A stretch of DNA of 64,000 bases from contig WARS01000044.1 of the NCBI GenBank assembly GCA_008933995.1, positions 2,190,866 through 2,254,865 of the forward strand, in the 5' to 3' direction. The notes under the pieces were generated by a model. It saw only the letters and a program-made list of their open reading frames with translations, did no database searches and was not told the origin of the DNA. Source of the stretch: Datnioides undecimradiatus (Eukaryota; Chordata; Actinopteri; Lobotiformes; Datnioididae). This document shows, in pieces, positions 1-10,683 of this stretch (position 1 is the first letter of the stretch; the number at the start of each line of letters is the position of its first letter). The translations under genes were made by a program, and so were the position numbers.

Positions 1-592
1 TGGAGAGCATTTGGAGTTCCCGCAGGACGAGTGCAATGTCATGGTGGTAGTAAAATGTCCGCCACAGCATAATGCAACTACCAGATTCCCCAACAGAAGG
101 TGGCCAAGAGACGTTTTTGAACCTCTGAACTCTCAAATGAGCATTTATCTTTGTAATGAGGGGGTTTACTACAACCACACCTGAATATTTCTTTCTAAGT
201 AATTGCTGACAGTCTCTTCTTGCTGTCAACTGCAATTATTCCAACCCTATTTACTGATGTCTCTGTCTCATCTTGAAAAGGTCCCTGTATCAAAGTCATT
301 ATTTCTGATTATATTGAACTTACATGTTTCATATTACCATATTTCAAATTGTCAACAGCTAATGTGCACTCAGTAAAATAGTTTTTTTTACTTTAAACTA
401 CCACAAACAGACAAATTAAAGGGAAACTTAAATAAATGACTAGATAAACAAAGAGTACAGATGCCTCCTTACAGCTGATCTCTGATTTGACTGATTTATC
501 GTTGCAAATCTATTCTTTTAATTTGGCACGCACCTACATGTTTGTGTTAACTGGGCAAAACACCTAAACACCTAAAAAGGATCAACAGTCAC

Positions 593-724
593 CTCTGACC
601 TTAAACGTCCTTCATCAAGACGACGCAACTCCAAGTCACGTTCTAAAACCTGCAGGATGGCAGACTGTTCCTCTTCTGTCAGATGGCTCAAGTCAAGAGA
701 AGAATCAGCCAGCTCCTCCTCCAT
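593..724 (-). CDS. sytl1: Synaptotagmin-like protein 1, first coding exon (gene continues left of the window)
   Basis: The exon encodes 44 residues from ATG at 724, just inside a good acceptor (TTTCTCTTCAG, exon start near 733). The peptide contains SHLTEEEQSAILQVLERD followed by LRRLDEG, the first helix of the Slp homology domain, which binds GTP-loaded Rab27 in SYTL proteins. SYTL1 tethers Rab27 secretory vesicles and lysosome-related organelles to the plasma membrane through this helix and C-terminal C2 domains; the remaining exons would lie left of position 1. The donor is placed at GAG/GTGACT (exon end 593); a poorer alternative ends at 600. SYTL1 rather than another SYTL is chosen because cd164l2, gpr3 and wasf2 follow, as in human 1p36. 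The family call rests on one short exon. Confidence 0.68.
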
Positions 725-1205
725 GCCTGAGTCTGAAGAGAAACCACAATCCTTACACAAACAGACAGCTCCTATTCATTTCTAAGAATAATCAAGCATG
801 CTATATAAAGAACATTACACCTGCACAGTATCTGGTGTAAGTTTGCTCTCTTTGTTGCTCTTTCTTAACTGGTGCCTTCCAGACTTTATGCACTATGAAC
901 CCCCTCTGATGAAATTCTGTCTTTTATCTTCTGTCACACATTGCGTCTGTCAATGAGTTTAGAATAGATTTTATCTCCTCACATTGTTTCACGTAATAAT
1001 TCTTGAGGCCTGAAGAGGAAAATGGGTGAAGTTTTTCACCAGACACAATCAAAGATGTGTCACAAAAAACACATTATTCTGTACAGAAGACATAAGTTTT
1101 GTCTTAGAAACTAAATTATCTTAAAAACCCTGATGTCTACCTTATCCTGAGCCCCAGATTAGGAACCCCATTGTTAGATCATTCAAGACACTTTGAAATC
1201 ATGTG

Positions 1206-1345
1206 CCCTCCAATAGCTCTGGTACCTCAGTGGGTGAGGACACATACTGTGCCAGGTAGACTATTCCTGTCTGCTTCGATGCCTTTCATCCCTTCGTGCC
1301 CCAAAGGCCCTTCCTTTCAAAAGGCTTGAAAATAAACAATAATAC
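1206..1345 (+). repeat. Degenerate tRNA-derived SINE
   Basis: Near 1218-1236 the sequence resembles an RNA polymerase III A box (TGGTACCTCAGTGGG), and near 1273-1283 a B box (CTTCGATGCC). A low-complexity tail with AATAAACAATAAT follows near 1331. This layout is that of a fish tRNA-head SINE. The family is not identified and the copy is diverged. Confidence 0.4.
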
Positions 1346-2083
1346 TATGCAAGCTGCAATTACCTGCTAGGTTGACATTATGGGGCATGTTATCAAAATA
1401 AAAGCTACTGGGCCACAATATAATAATTTTAATGTCTTTGAGTGTGTGTTCAATGCCTTGAGGCTAGTTACCTTTGAGTAATTAGCGCATGCGCAAAGGG
1501 ACTCTCCTCTCAAAGCGGCTGGGAGCTAGGCAAACAGGATATCATACGACGGGCTCTCACAACCTGAACCCTAAACAAGGCAAAAATAATAATATTTTAT
1601 TGCTTGGTAAATTATTGTTAATAATTTAAACAATAATAGGCTAATGATAATGTAGTGTAGGTTGCAGTCATATTCTATACTATAAAAGTGAGTAAACAGT
1701 TGTGGTTCCCAGCCGTTTCGCTTGTACCTCCTTCAGAGACAGAAAAAAGTTAACGTCTATTAGTCTTTTGCAAACCTTGTTTGTAAATTGTAAATTGTTT
1801 GTAAATCGATTAACTCCATATTTTGCTCCCTGGTCATCCACGCCCCCCACCCTCCACACAGGGGCCCGCCCTGCAGTTTGAGAACTATTGCTCTATAATG
1901 AAGTTCCCCTTTAGGAAGAGATAGGCCCGAGCAGCACTTTCCTCATCATGAACACCGCGAGAGAGCAGACACCTGTCGCCACTTTGTTCTCTTCTTTACA
2001 GATCATCAAAGGTAAAACTCTCCCCCCACACATAGTCGTTAAAAATACACACACACAGACATGAAGACCCAAAACTGAGTTAC

Positions 2084-2250
2084 CTGATTTGAAGGTTCCG
2101 TCAGTTCCCTCTGTGAAAAGTTTGGAGAAAAGTTTGCGCGTCGAGGTCTGTGTGCAGAGTAAACGCAGTGAACACGCCCTCTGCAGTTATTAGTCCACAC
2201 AGGGGCCGCTGCGGTCAGCTGGGAGCTATTCGTGAGGCGGAACAAACATA
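2084..2250 (-). other. Candidate noncoding first exon and promoter area of sytl1
   Basis: On the minus strand a consensus donor (CAATCAG-like context, CAG/GTAACT) ends a possible exon at 2084, which would splice to the sytl1 acceptor near 734. The stretch is relatively CpG-rich compared with its surroundings. Its start is not resolved. There is no transcript evidence, so this is inference from one splice site and gene order. Confidence 0.25.
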
Positions 2251-2267
2251 AAACACAGAGAGGGAGA

Positions 2268-2305
2268 GTGTGTGTGCGCGCGCGCGCGTGCATGTGTATG
2301 TGTGT
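2268..2305. repeat. Alternating purine-pyrimidine tract with CG core
   Basis: Thirty-eight bases alternate strictly between purine and pyrimidine. The tract consists of a TG run, then a 13-base GC/CG core at 2276-2288, then TG/CA/TA steps. Such tracts favour left-handed Z-DNA. It lies about 180 bp beyond the candidate sytl1 first exon. Confidence 0.7.
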
Positions 2306-3110
2306 TGGCGCGTCATACCGATACGGTGTGTTTGTCTGACTGTGAGATATGACTTACACACACATACACGGATGTTTTACCAAATGACAGGGTGGAGGCG
2401 GGATGTAACTTTCCTCCTCATTGCTGTCCACACCTGCTAAACACACACACTTGGCTACACACAGAGGCTGCTGCTGCTGCACCTACTCTACTACACGCAC
2501 ATAAACAGACATCCATGCCCGTTTAAAGCAGAAGAGAGAATAGCCAGCAGCACAGGAGGTCTGTCTAAAGTTTTTAATATGTGGTTATTTGTGTGTACTA
2601 GATGTCCCTTCCTCTCATTGGAAATGTGTTTGTGTGAGTTGGGGGAGGGTGAATTCAGAGTGAAAAAGACCTGTATTCAGTCCTTTGTCAACAAACTTGG
2701 ATGACAGCCACAGTCTATCCCGTTGGGGAACTTATTTGTGTGGGCTTATTCAAGCCTGTAGGTCCTGGCTCAGGATGGTGACTGGTGCATCCAACTGGCC
2801 ATCCTGCTGCCACTCCCCTAGTGGCCTCCACCAGCACTCTGTACCTGCTGCATGCTGGGAATCCCTGCTGACACCCAGATATGTGAGGATTAATAGCTAA
2901 TTCTTATCTGCAGATACTGGGAGTGTGTCTATGGTCGCACCCAGGTTAGAGCCGACTCAGTTCACTCACTTTGCTAGTGTGGGCAAGAATGCACCCAACA
3001 CATGTTATACCAGTACACCTTCTTAGTGTGATTATTTATGACCAGCTCCTCATTTGCATACAAGAAAGCAGACATGACATACACACACAGACACAGGTGT
3101 TTGTCCTTGG

Positions 3111-3116
3111 TTTATT
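3111..3116 (-). promoter_or_regulatory. Candidate polyadenylation signal of cd164l2
   Basis: The minus strand reads AATAAA here, about 1.3 kb after the cd164l2 stop. The intervening sequence has no other supported feature. The assignment is by position only. Confidence 0.3.
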
Positions 3117-4439
3117 CAGGCTGCATGATTCATCCTAATGGCATCACCAGAAAATCAAACTTATTCATAGTGATCAACTTAACCAGCGTGAGCATGACTA
3201 AACAAGGCCGCATCACATCTCTTTGAGCTGTTATTAAAGGGTAAAAGCTGATATGTGTGAGATTTAAGTGTGAGCCGTCAAAACAGAAATCTCCTCCACA
3301 AAAATGAATTTATAAAAAAGGACTGAGCTATAGACAAGTCAAAACAACAGCACAAATCAGAGAAGCAGCCATGATGTTATAGGTCTACTGCTATTACTGA
3401 TACTATTATGTTAGATAATAAACTGTTATTTTCTATGTTCCCAGGAGGTGTAAAGATAACTCCTTAGGTTACCAAGCTAAATTACCTAAATCACTGCAAT
3501 TGATACATGAAAAAAAATATATAATGTACATAAATATTTAAATTTTGGTCTCAGTCAAATTTTGTAAAAGTTTGCAGCTCCACATGAAACACAGACAAAT
3601 TCTGCTATGATGGACAAACATCATGTGAAGCTGATGTCCAGGGTCTCGCTTTGGTCTATTTCAGGTGCTTTTCAAAAACAGTTTAAAATGCCTGTTATGA
3701 CCTTGTCTGACCCGTCTAGATGGGTTATATTACCCTTTCCCACGACTACACAGTACTATTTACACAGTAGAAACATTGATAAAGCTAGTTGCTTGTTGTT
3801 TGTAAGAGGCCGGACACTCACCATGTAGTATTGAAGATTTACGGTGCATTTGTTCTCAAAGATAAACTGTTAAAAGTGTTGAGCAAACCAAAGCCACTGG
3901 ATTTCTTATTTGTCAGAATGAGAATACCAAAATTTCTCTAAAATAAACCTACTATACAAACACAGAGATCACATGCACATACACTCGTTACACAATGCAA
4001 TATTTTGAGAAAAACGTCCTCTCATAAACACACCAGCCCCCACGGGTTCACATGGGGACCAAACCAAAATTGACAGGGTCTCAGAAAAAAAAAAAAAACT
4101 CTTGTCGTCACAACTAGATGAGTCACTGCTGTCCTCCACTATGTCTGTTCGTCCTTCACACATCCTTTCCTCACTGTGGCTGTTCTCTGTGTGAAGACAG
4201 GCAGGATTTTGAGAGGGATAAATGGGCTTTGTGAGCAGAATCAAAATACAATCTAGAGAGATGTTAAAGGTGAATCGCATTGTATATATGGGCGCTGTTA
4301 ATCACTCACGCCACCAGAGGCTGCTGTTGCACCAACACACCCCTGCCTAACATGCTGACACAGACACATTGACATGCACATACTTAAACTGGTGCAGTCA
4401 TGCTAAATTCCCAGTTATCTAACACCTACATGCACCAAC

Positions 4440-5207
4440 TCACATGGGGTCATAGCTGCTCTGCTCTTTGGATTTGAGGAAGCGCATGGCAAAGAAGCCG
4501 CCCGCCTGCACACACAGCACGAGTATGATGCCTCCGATGAAACTGGACATGTCAAACTTGGCCTGAGAGAACTCAGGAGTTGAGTTGGTGTTGCCTCCAT
4601 CATCTGGCGGGAAAGAAAGGGAAGAATTTGCTGGGTTTACAGTGAAATTACATGAGGGCAGGGTGGGGAAAAAAGTCTGTTTTTTTTCTTAGAGAGTCAG
4701 GGATTTTTACTGCTGGAAATGACTGAGTGGCATTGGGATCATTTTGGCACATTTTACTCAGCTGTTATGGGAATAATAAATGTCTGACGCAAGAGAGAAG
4801 AGAGGGGGTAGAATGGGCTGCTGGAGTAGAGACGATGAAATTCACCTGAGTCACCTTCACCTCCTCCCTCAGCTGCAGTCTCTACAACTGGAAAAAAACA
4901 TGCAAAAGAGATGAGAGTTACTGAGATTGCAGAGAAATATATTCAATATCTTGTTTTCTTTGTGTATTGTTTGCTACCTGTGCACAGTTCCGACACTCTA
5001 GTCCAGCTACAGTTCATGCCATTGTCTGCTGAGTTGCCTTCATCAGTCACACACATGCCTGTGTCATTACCTGAGACAGAGAGAACAAGCATTTCAGTGT
5101 GTGTGTGTGTGTGTTCCTGGCATACTAAATAATTCAGTCATCTTGTACAAACCAGGGAAGCTCATGTTACAGCAGCTTTGATGATTGAATTACTATCAGA
5201 GGTCAGT

Positions 5208-5261
<54 letters not shown>

Positions 5262-5862
5262 TGTGCACGTCACCATCAGGACAAAGCCTCCAGACACAGC
5301 CTGTCAGGTTGAGCATGGAGTCCCCGACACACAGGTCACATGACTCGGCTTGAGAACAATCTGTAGGAGGGACAACACTGGCAGTCAATTGGAAGCATCA
5401 CTCAAAACCAATTAATTGGCTGATGAACAATCATATTCCCACAGATATCTTTTAACAGTCTAATTCCTGCAATACATCCCACGAGTCTGGACAAAATCAG
5501 AATAGTCAAAAAGTGAGTAGGCAAAATTCAAGAGTAATGCCAAAGAAAACATAGTAGATTCACAGTCTCCACTCACATTTTTACTTATTGTCGGCTTTTA
5601 AGAAATGGTAAAGGACAGGCCATGGTCATAGTTAGTACAAGGAGATAGTTTATGAAGAAGATAAACATACTGCAAACACAGAGATATCAGAAGCCAAGAA
5701 TAGGAGGATACATCAACAGGTTAGACACTTTGATGGTCATTCAGCAGGAAAACAAATGTAAGAGATGAGGATAAACCCATTACCTGACTGTGAGTAGACA
5801 CAGGGCATCACTGCAAGAAGCAGCATTGTGGAACAAAGGACCTTCAATACCAGCTGCTGCAT
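4440..5862 (-). CDS. cd164l2: CD164 sialomucin-like 2 protein (endolyn family), 5 exons
   Basis: Coding exons, in transcript order, are 5862-5784, 5360-5274, 5070-4978, 4887-4846 and 4603-4440 (stop TGA). All junctions are GT-AG and the joined frame gives 154 residues. Residues 1-24 form a signal peptide (MQQLVLKVLCSTMLLLAVM). A short Cys-rich lumenal part follows (SCDLC, NLTGC, WRLCP) with N-glycosylation sites, then a Ser/Thr/Asn-rich stretch and one transmembrane segment within FDMSSFIGGIILVLCVQAG, the family hallmark. The short cytoplasmic tail FLKSKEQSSYDPM ends in YDPM, a Tyr-x-x-hydrophobic sorting motif like that of CD164. Symbol choice (CD164L2 rather than CD164) rests on synteny with gpr3 and wasf2. 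The biological role of the family member is little known; CD164 itself is a lysosomal and cell-surface sialomucin. Confidence 0.82.
5209..5258. repeat. (TG)n microsatellite beside a cd164l2 splice donor
   Basis: About 24 TG units on the plus strand, therefore CA repeats in the cd164l2 transcript. They begin about 15 nt into intron 2 (donor GT at 5273-5272). CA-rich intronic tracts of this kind are known hnRNP L binding sites. Confidence 0.9.
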
Positions 5863-8800
5863 CCTGACAACCACAGAGCACCAACACCTGTAACTGACAG
5901 CTGGAAAGTTTGGCGTGTAGGCAAAAAATTTAATATCAACAAAATGATTTCAGTTGAAATATCAGCCTCAAAATGCCATCCAATTGTTGCAAATCGCGAT
6001 GTGGCTCCTGGCTGGGACACAGAGGGAAAGAGAGAAAGACAGGAGACACAGAGACCTGTGTAATATGAGCGACACCCAAATCTCCTGGCAACCAACTGGC
6101 CCACCTCAACCTCCTGTAATGCACACCAGTTTAGACATACTGACACCTGTTTAGTTCAGCAGGCGATGCAAGCACACACCTGCACTGACACATATGTATG
6201 ACATTAGCGAGCCAAATGGGAAAATTACACATCAACAGGATGAAATGGGAATACTAACTGCAAAGGCTCACATTCAGGAAGCGTTCAAACTTCGTTGGCT
6301 GGGATCCCTCAAGTGGGTTCCATAATAAATGTGACGGAAACTGAGATGAAGTATGGGATAAGACGGTCAACAAGGCCAATAAACAGTCCATGTTAGCAAG
6401 TCAGCAGCTCCGCAAAGCTGCACTTCTACACAGCAATGCTTTAGGCTAAATGTCAACATTAGCATGCTAACATGCTCCTAATGAAAAGCAGGTGTAATGC
6501 TAACATGTCCATCATCTCAGTTCTCTGTGCTAATGTACTAATTAGCTGAAAACACAAAGTAGAGCTGAGGCTGATGAGACTGACATCAGTTTTGCAGGTA
6601 TTTGGTCAAAAAAGATGGAATTTGAGTTGATTATGGTTTTAGATGAAAGGTTAGGGTATAAAAGTCTTCACAGTTTATCCACTGGTCACTATGAATGTCT
6701 GAACCAATTATAGCAAGAAACTGTTATTTGGTTGTTTTAGTGTACACCAAAGCACTGCACAGGCATCGCCATCCCTTGAGCACCACCACCACGGCTAAAA
6801 TCAGGATGCTCATTTTAATCAGGGATGTGTCTGATACAGTAGGTACATGTCTCAAATGATACGATCCTATTAAGACAGCTCTAAATATACTGTAGGTGTG
6901 AACACGTACTGACAATGGTGTGGGAGTTGGATGTGGTCAGAACCCATCTATGTATAGTAGACGGCCTGTACGTCAGCCGTCTATCGCCATCATTATTACC
7001 TCCAATGTGTCACTGACAGTGATGAAGTGCTGCCTGAACAATCCTCTCAAACACAAGTGATTTGCCTATGACAAACACCTCAGACAAGCTCTTTGGAGGC
7101 CATATATGTGGCAACATACTGAATAATTACCGCTGTACTTTCCAGAAACATGTTAATGAGATGTTTTAGACACTGTTGGGACGTATTCTAACAACACTGT
7201 TATTAATTGTCTGGTTGATCACTTTATGGGGAAAAAAGAACAGTAAAAACGTGGCTCAGAGTGGACTATTTAGAAAATGCTCCCAGCTATGAGCCTGTAA
7301 GAACATGCAAATTCACGTCACAAAAAAGTACAAGTGCTTTGACCTTGAAGTGTTACTTTGTAACGTAGATGCACTGAGTCACACAGTAGCGTCGGGCCAA
7401 GCGCTCAAAAGCAGGTGCATTGAGCCCAGAATCACGACACACTTTGCAGCTTTATGCAGTGAATTCCACCATCACCTCCTCCTCCTCCTCCGCTCACACC
7501 GACATGGCTCATGTACTCCCACATCTCATATGGTCTCTCACACATTGTCTCGGTGCATCTGTGCAGCTCTACGGGGTGGCTGGTTTGTGTGTCGGCGTGC
7601 TAAAAAACACAAAGGGATATTCCGCAGTCCCGTCGAACACGATTTCCTCCTCCACTGATGCTCCCACTGCTGGCAAAAATCGATGCACCAGCGACAAAAA
7701 ACCGGATTAAGCTGCAATTTACAGCCCACGGCGGCGAGACGACTGGTTAGTAGCGCAGATGCTAATATATGAAATTGAAAATACTGAATAAAATACGTTA
7801 GTGCAGGGAAATAAAAATAGGAATCCATCACAATTTATAATGTTTTTCACTGTATAAATCACTTTGGTGCATTGCACAAATAATATTCGCTACAATATTC
7901 CTTTGGTTTTCTGAGATGTCAAACTATTTTACTATAATAAGAGGTTAACATAGAATAATTTTGTGATAAAATCTAATTACACATGACAAAGTGGTTCTTG
8001 AGCTAAGACAGAAAAAAAACATCTGTAATTTGTAAGGTGACAAGTGTTGATTCTCTAAGTGACGTAGGAGGTGTTTATCGGCAGGAAGCGTGTCCTAATA
8101 TGGCTCGAGCAGGACGCGATCCCCCACTTCCCCTCTCCCATTTGGCGCATTGATATGCGCGACCACGTAGACAACTGCTCAGCCCATCCTGCAGCACCCA
8201 CGCTCACTATCAAACCGGGGAAGCCATGAATCCCCTGCTGTTGTTATGATACTGCGGGAGTCAGGGGCCTGTGTTTCCTTGACAGGATCAAAGCATAGAT
8301 CAATGCATTGGATAAAATTAAAGACAACCCTTAATTAAATCCCTTGCCATGCATAACACATATTGTTTGCATACAGTTCAATGTTTTCTAAATTATTTCA
8401 GGGTTATTTGATTAGATTAGATTATGAATCTCGCAAAGATCAATTAAAATAAACTCCCAGTGCACTTATGCCAACATTGTAACTAAAACATAATCCCAAT
8501 ATTTTAAACAAATACAAGTTGTTGTCAGATTGGGTGTGACAAGGACCCAGTTATGTAACAGAATCAGGTGGAAGTGGACATTTTCCACTTGAAGTGTCGC
8601 CGATTATTTGTGCTCTGCAGGACATCTCCCCATGAGTCATCCTGATGCGTTTCAGCACCGTGGACAGCGGCAGCCCTGAGCTCCTGTCCCCACAGCTCGA
8701 CGCCTCTGAGTCCTGCCCAGCATAAAACAATATGCTCTCATTCAACCAGGTCCCTGGGTCTTATTGAGAAAATAGGCGGGGGGGGGGGTCTATAGGTGGT

Positions 8801-8930
8801 CATTATTTACCAGAAATGAGAGCAAGAGTGAACCGCAGTGGGAGGGGCGACAGAGATGCCGCATTTTTCTGAATGAAATTACTCCATATACAACCCCCCT
8901 CCCTGCCCTCCCCGCATCCTAAAAGCTAGC
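5863..8930. other. Intergenic region between cd164l2 and gpr3 (divergent genes)
   Basis: This region separates the minus-strand cd164l2 from plus-strand gpr3, so both promoters lie at its edges. It contains a dispersed repeat (about 6440-6720). A CpG-richer stretch at about 8050-8260 holds a perfect CArG box at 8094-8103 (CCTAATATGG) and a half CRE (TGACG) near 8060. I see no coding exon that I can support. Confidence 0.5.
6440..6720. repeat. Dispersed repeat typical of percomorph fish genomes
   Basis: The stretch has several GCTAACATG/TAGCATGCTAA words, then an AGAGCTGAGGCTGATGAGAC-like block, TTTTGCAGGTATTTGGTC, and GAATGTCTGAACCAA. I recognise this combination as a high-copy dispersed element in percomorph genomes. 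I do not know its formal family name and could not align it; no target-site duplication is visible. Confidence 0.5.
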
Positions 8931-8935
8931 ACTTG

Positions 8936-8965
8936 ATTGGTCGAGCCTCCCAGTTAGTGACGTCA
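8936..8965 (+). promoter_or_regulatory. gpr3 promoter module: inverted CCAAT box plus perfect CRE
   Basis: ATTGG at 8936-8940 is an inverted CCAAT box (NF-Y site). TGACGTCA at 8958-8965 is a full palindromic cAMP response element (CREB/ATF site), 17 bp further on. Both lie just upstream of the inferred noncoding first exon of gpr3, where such elements usually sit (roughly 40-100 bp before transcription starts). The site content is seen directly; promoter function is inferred. Confidence 0.55.
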
Positions 8966-8999
8966 GTTAGGCTCTCTTGTGGATGAGTCCGCGCGCAAT

Positions 9000-9259
9000 A
9001 GCATCCATTCTGCCTCCCATAACCGCTCTGAAGAGATTGAAGAAGAAGAAGACGAGATGCAAGCGACGCAGAGTGAGAGTTTGGGGCAACTTTGATGAGG
9101 AGGAGCACAGAGCAGTGAGAGGACTGACTTTCTTATTTAAACTGGTACCTAACATCACTGCCGACACCATTACCCCAGCTCCACCATTTGGATCTTACAA
9201 GAAGAGAAAACAAAATCTGTTCAACTTGTGCAAAGGAATCACGGAATCGTGTCATTAAG
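9000..9259 (+). other. gpr3: Noncoding first exon of gpr3 (start approximate)
   Basis: A consensus donor TTAAG/GTAAGA ends the exon at 9259. The matching acceptor TTTCTATTTAG ends at 10658, 25 bp before the gpr3 ATG. GPR3 in mammals likewise has an upstream noncoding exon and a single coding exon. The start is placed only from the promoter module at 8936-8965. A TATTTAAA word at 9134-9141 could instead mark a later start. A 91-codon frame (8983-9258) runs through this stretch and is discussed separately. Confidence 0.5.
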
Positions 9260-10090
9260 GTAAGATGAATGCACGTTATATGTATGTAGACATGTCTGAG
9301 TGATGCGTGCGTGCTCATTTTTGCGTGCGTGTGTTGGGGACATCCTTGGTGGTGCAGTGAACCTGCAACTGTATTATACAACAGGGATCTCCGCACCAGG
9401 AGGTGGGAGATACCTCCTCACTCTGAGAAGTGACGGGGGTTAGGATGAAAAAATCCCAGTGTCTCCAAAAATCTTTCTCCTGTATGAGCAAAAGAAAAAT
9501 AATTTTTAATTATTTATTTAATTATTGACATATTGCGATGTGGTATTTCCTTTCAGCAGGCAAACAGAACGTTTTGACATGTACTAAAGCTCAAGAAGAC
9601 AACATTCCAGAAATCGCAAGCATCTTAAACTTGTAAGAGACGACTCCCCAGCCTAATCGTAGCCTAATAAACAGCACCGTGTTTCTAATTCAAGATATGA
9701 ACCGCTTCAGGGTACACGTACAACCTGTCCGAGGTTTACAGTGCAGTGTCCATGTAGTCAAACATCATATTTGGACACTGAAGAAGAGGAACCTCAGGCT
9801 GGTGTTCACTAATTTACTGTGGGTGTGAGATTACATATTCAACCAGCCACGCCATAAATTATATTTACGATGTTTGGACGCTCCTGAAACGTGTGCAGGA
9901 TAAAAATCCAGAGTGGACAGTGAAAGCCAATGAACACCCCGAGTTTGAGTGAGCGCGCTTAAGAAAAAACAGCCATATTAATAACAATCGATGTCAATCT
10001 AACGATGCCTCACATTTTGGTAACTCTAAAAGTTAAATTTACCTATTGTTCAACTAGGATTTGCGTGCCTTCCCGCAAGACTAGAGGTGG

Positions 10091-10098
10091 TGACGTCA
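10091..10098. promoter_or_regulatory. Perfect CRE (TGACGTCA) in gpr3 intron 1
   Basis: A second full palindromic cAMP response element, 1.1 kb downstream of the promoter copy and inside the gpr3 intron. The site is seen directly; its use is inferred. Confidence 0.4.
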
Positions 10099-10683
10099 CT
10101 GGCATTTCAAGCGCTACCAGGATCACTAGTCAACTATAATATTGGCGATGCAATGTCAAACTGAGTTCAAAGTATTTTTTAGCCTAAATTTTTATTGCAC
10201 TGAGAAAGTTAAGTTTCTACTTAATTAGGGATAAGATGGGTTTGGGTCATAAATTAGTTAGGCTGTAAATACAATGATGTGGCTTATTAGACTAATCAAT
10301 GAATATTTTTGTATCTGGTCCAATACTAACCAAATAAATAATTGTTTTCACAATAAAAACAATACAGGACAATATGACATGACACATGATAGGAGCTACT
10401 GAGTGCAGGGAAACTGCAAATAGCACTTAATGCACTGACAATGAAATTCTTATTTGCTCAACTGCTTTAGGTTACAAGAGCCTGACATCTTAAGATCTCT
10501 GTAACCACATTAAGTCCTCAACTGTCACATCCGGCCTGGAGCATCTCCACAGGCTGAAACCACAGCTGGTCAAAGAAAGGCTGTTTAATGGACAGATGGG
10601 GGTTGCTAATGAGCTATTAAAACTAATGCCAACATGTTTTTTGTTTTTTTCTATTTAGGTTTTGTTTGTGTGACTGCACAGCC

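Noticed and set aside
1-560. Possible second sytl1 exon
   Set aside because: No Slp-domain words with splice borders could be found, so it was left as intron.
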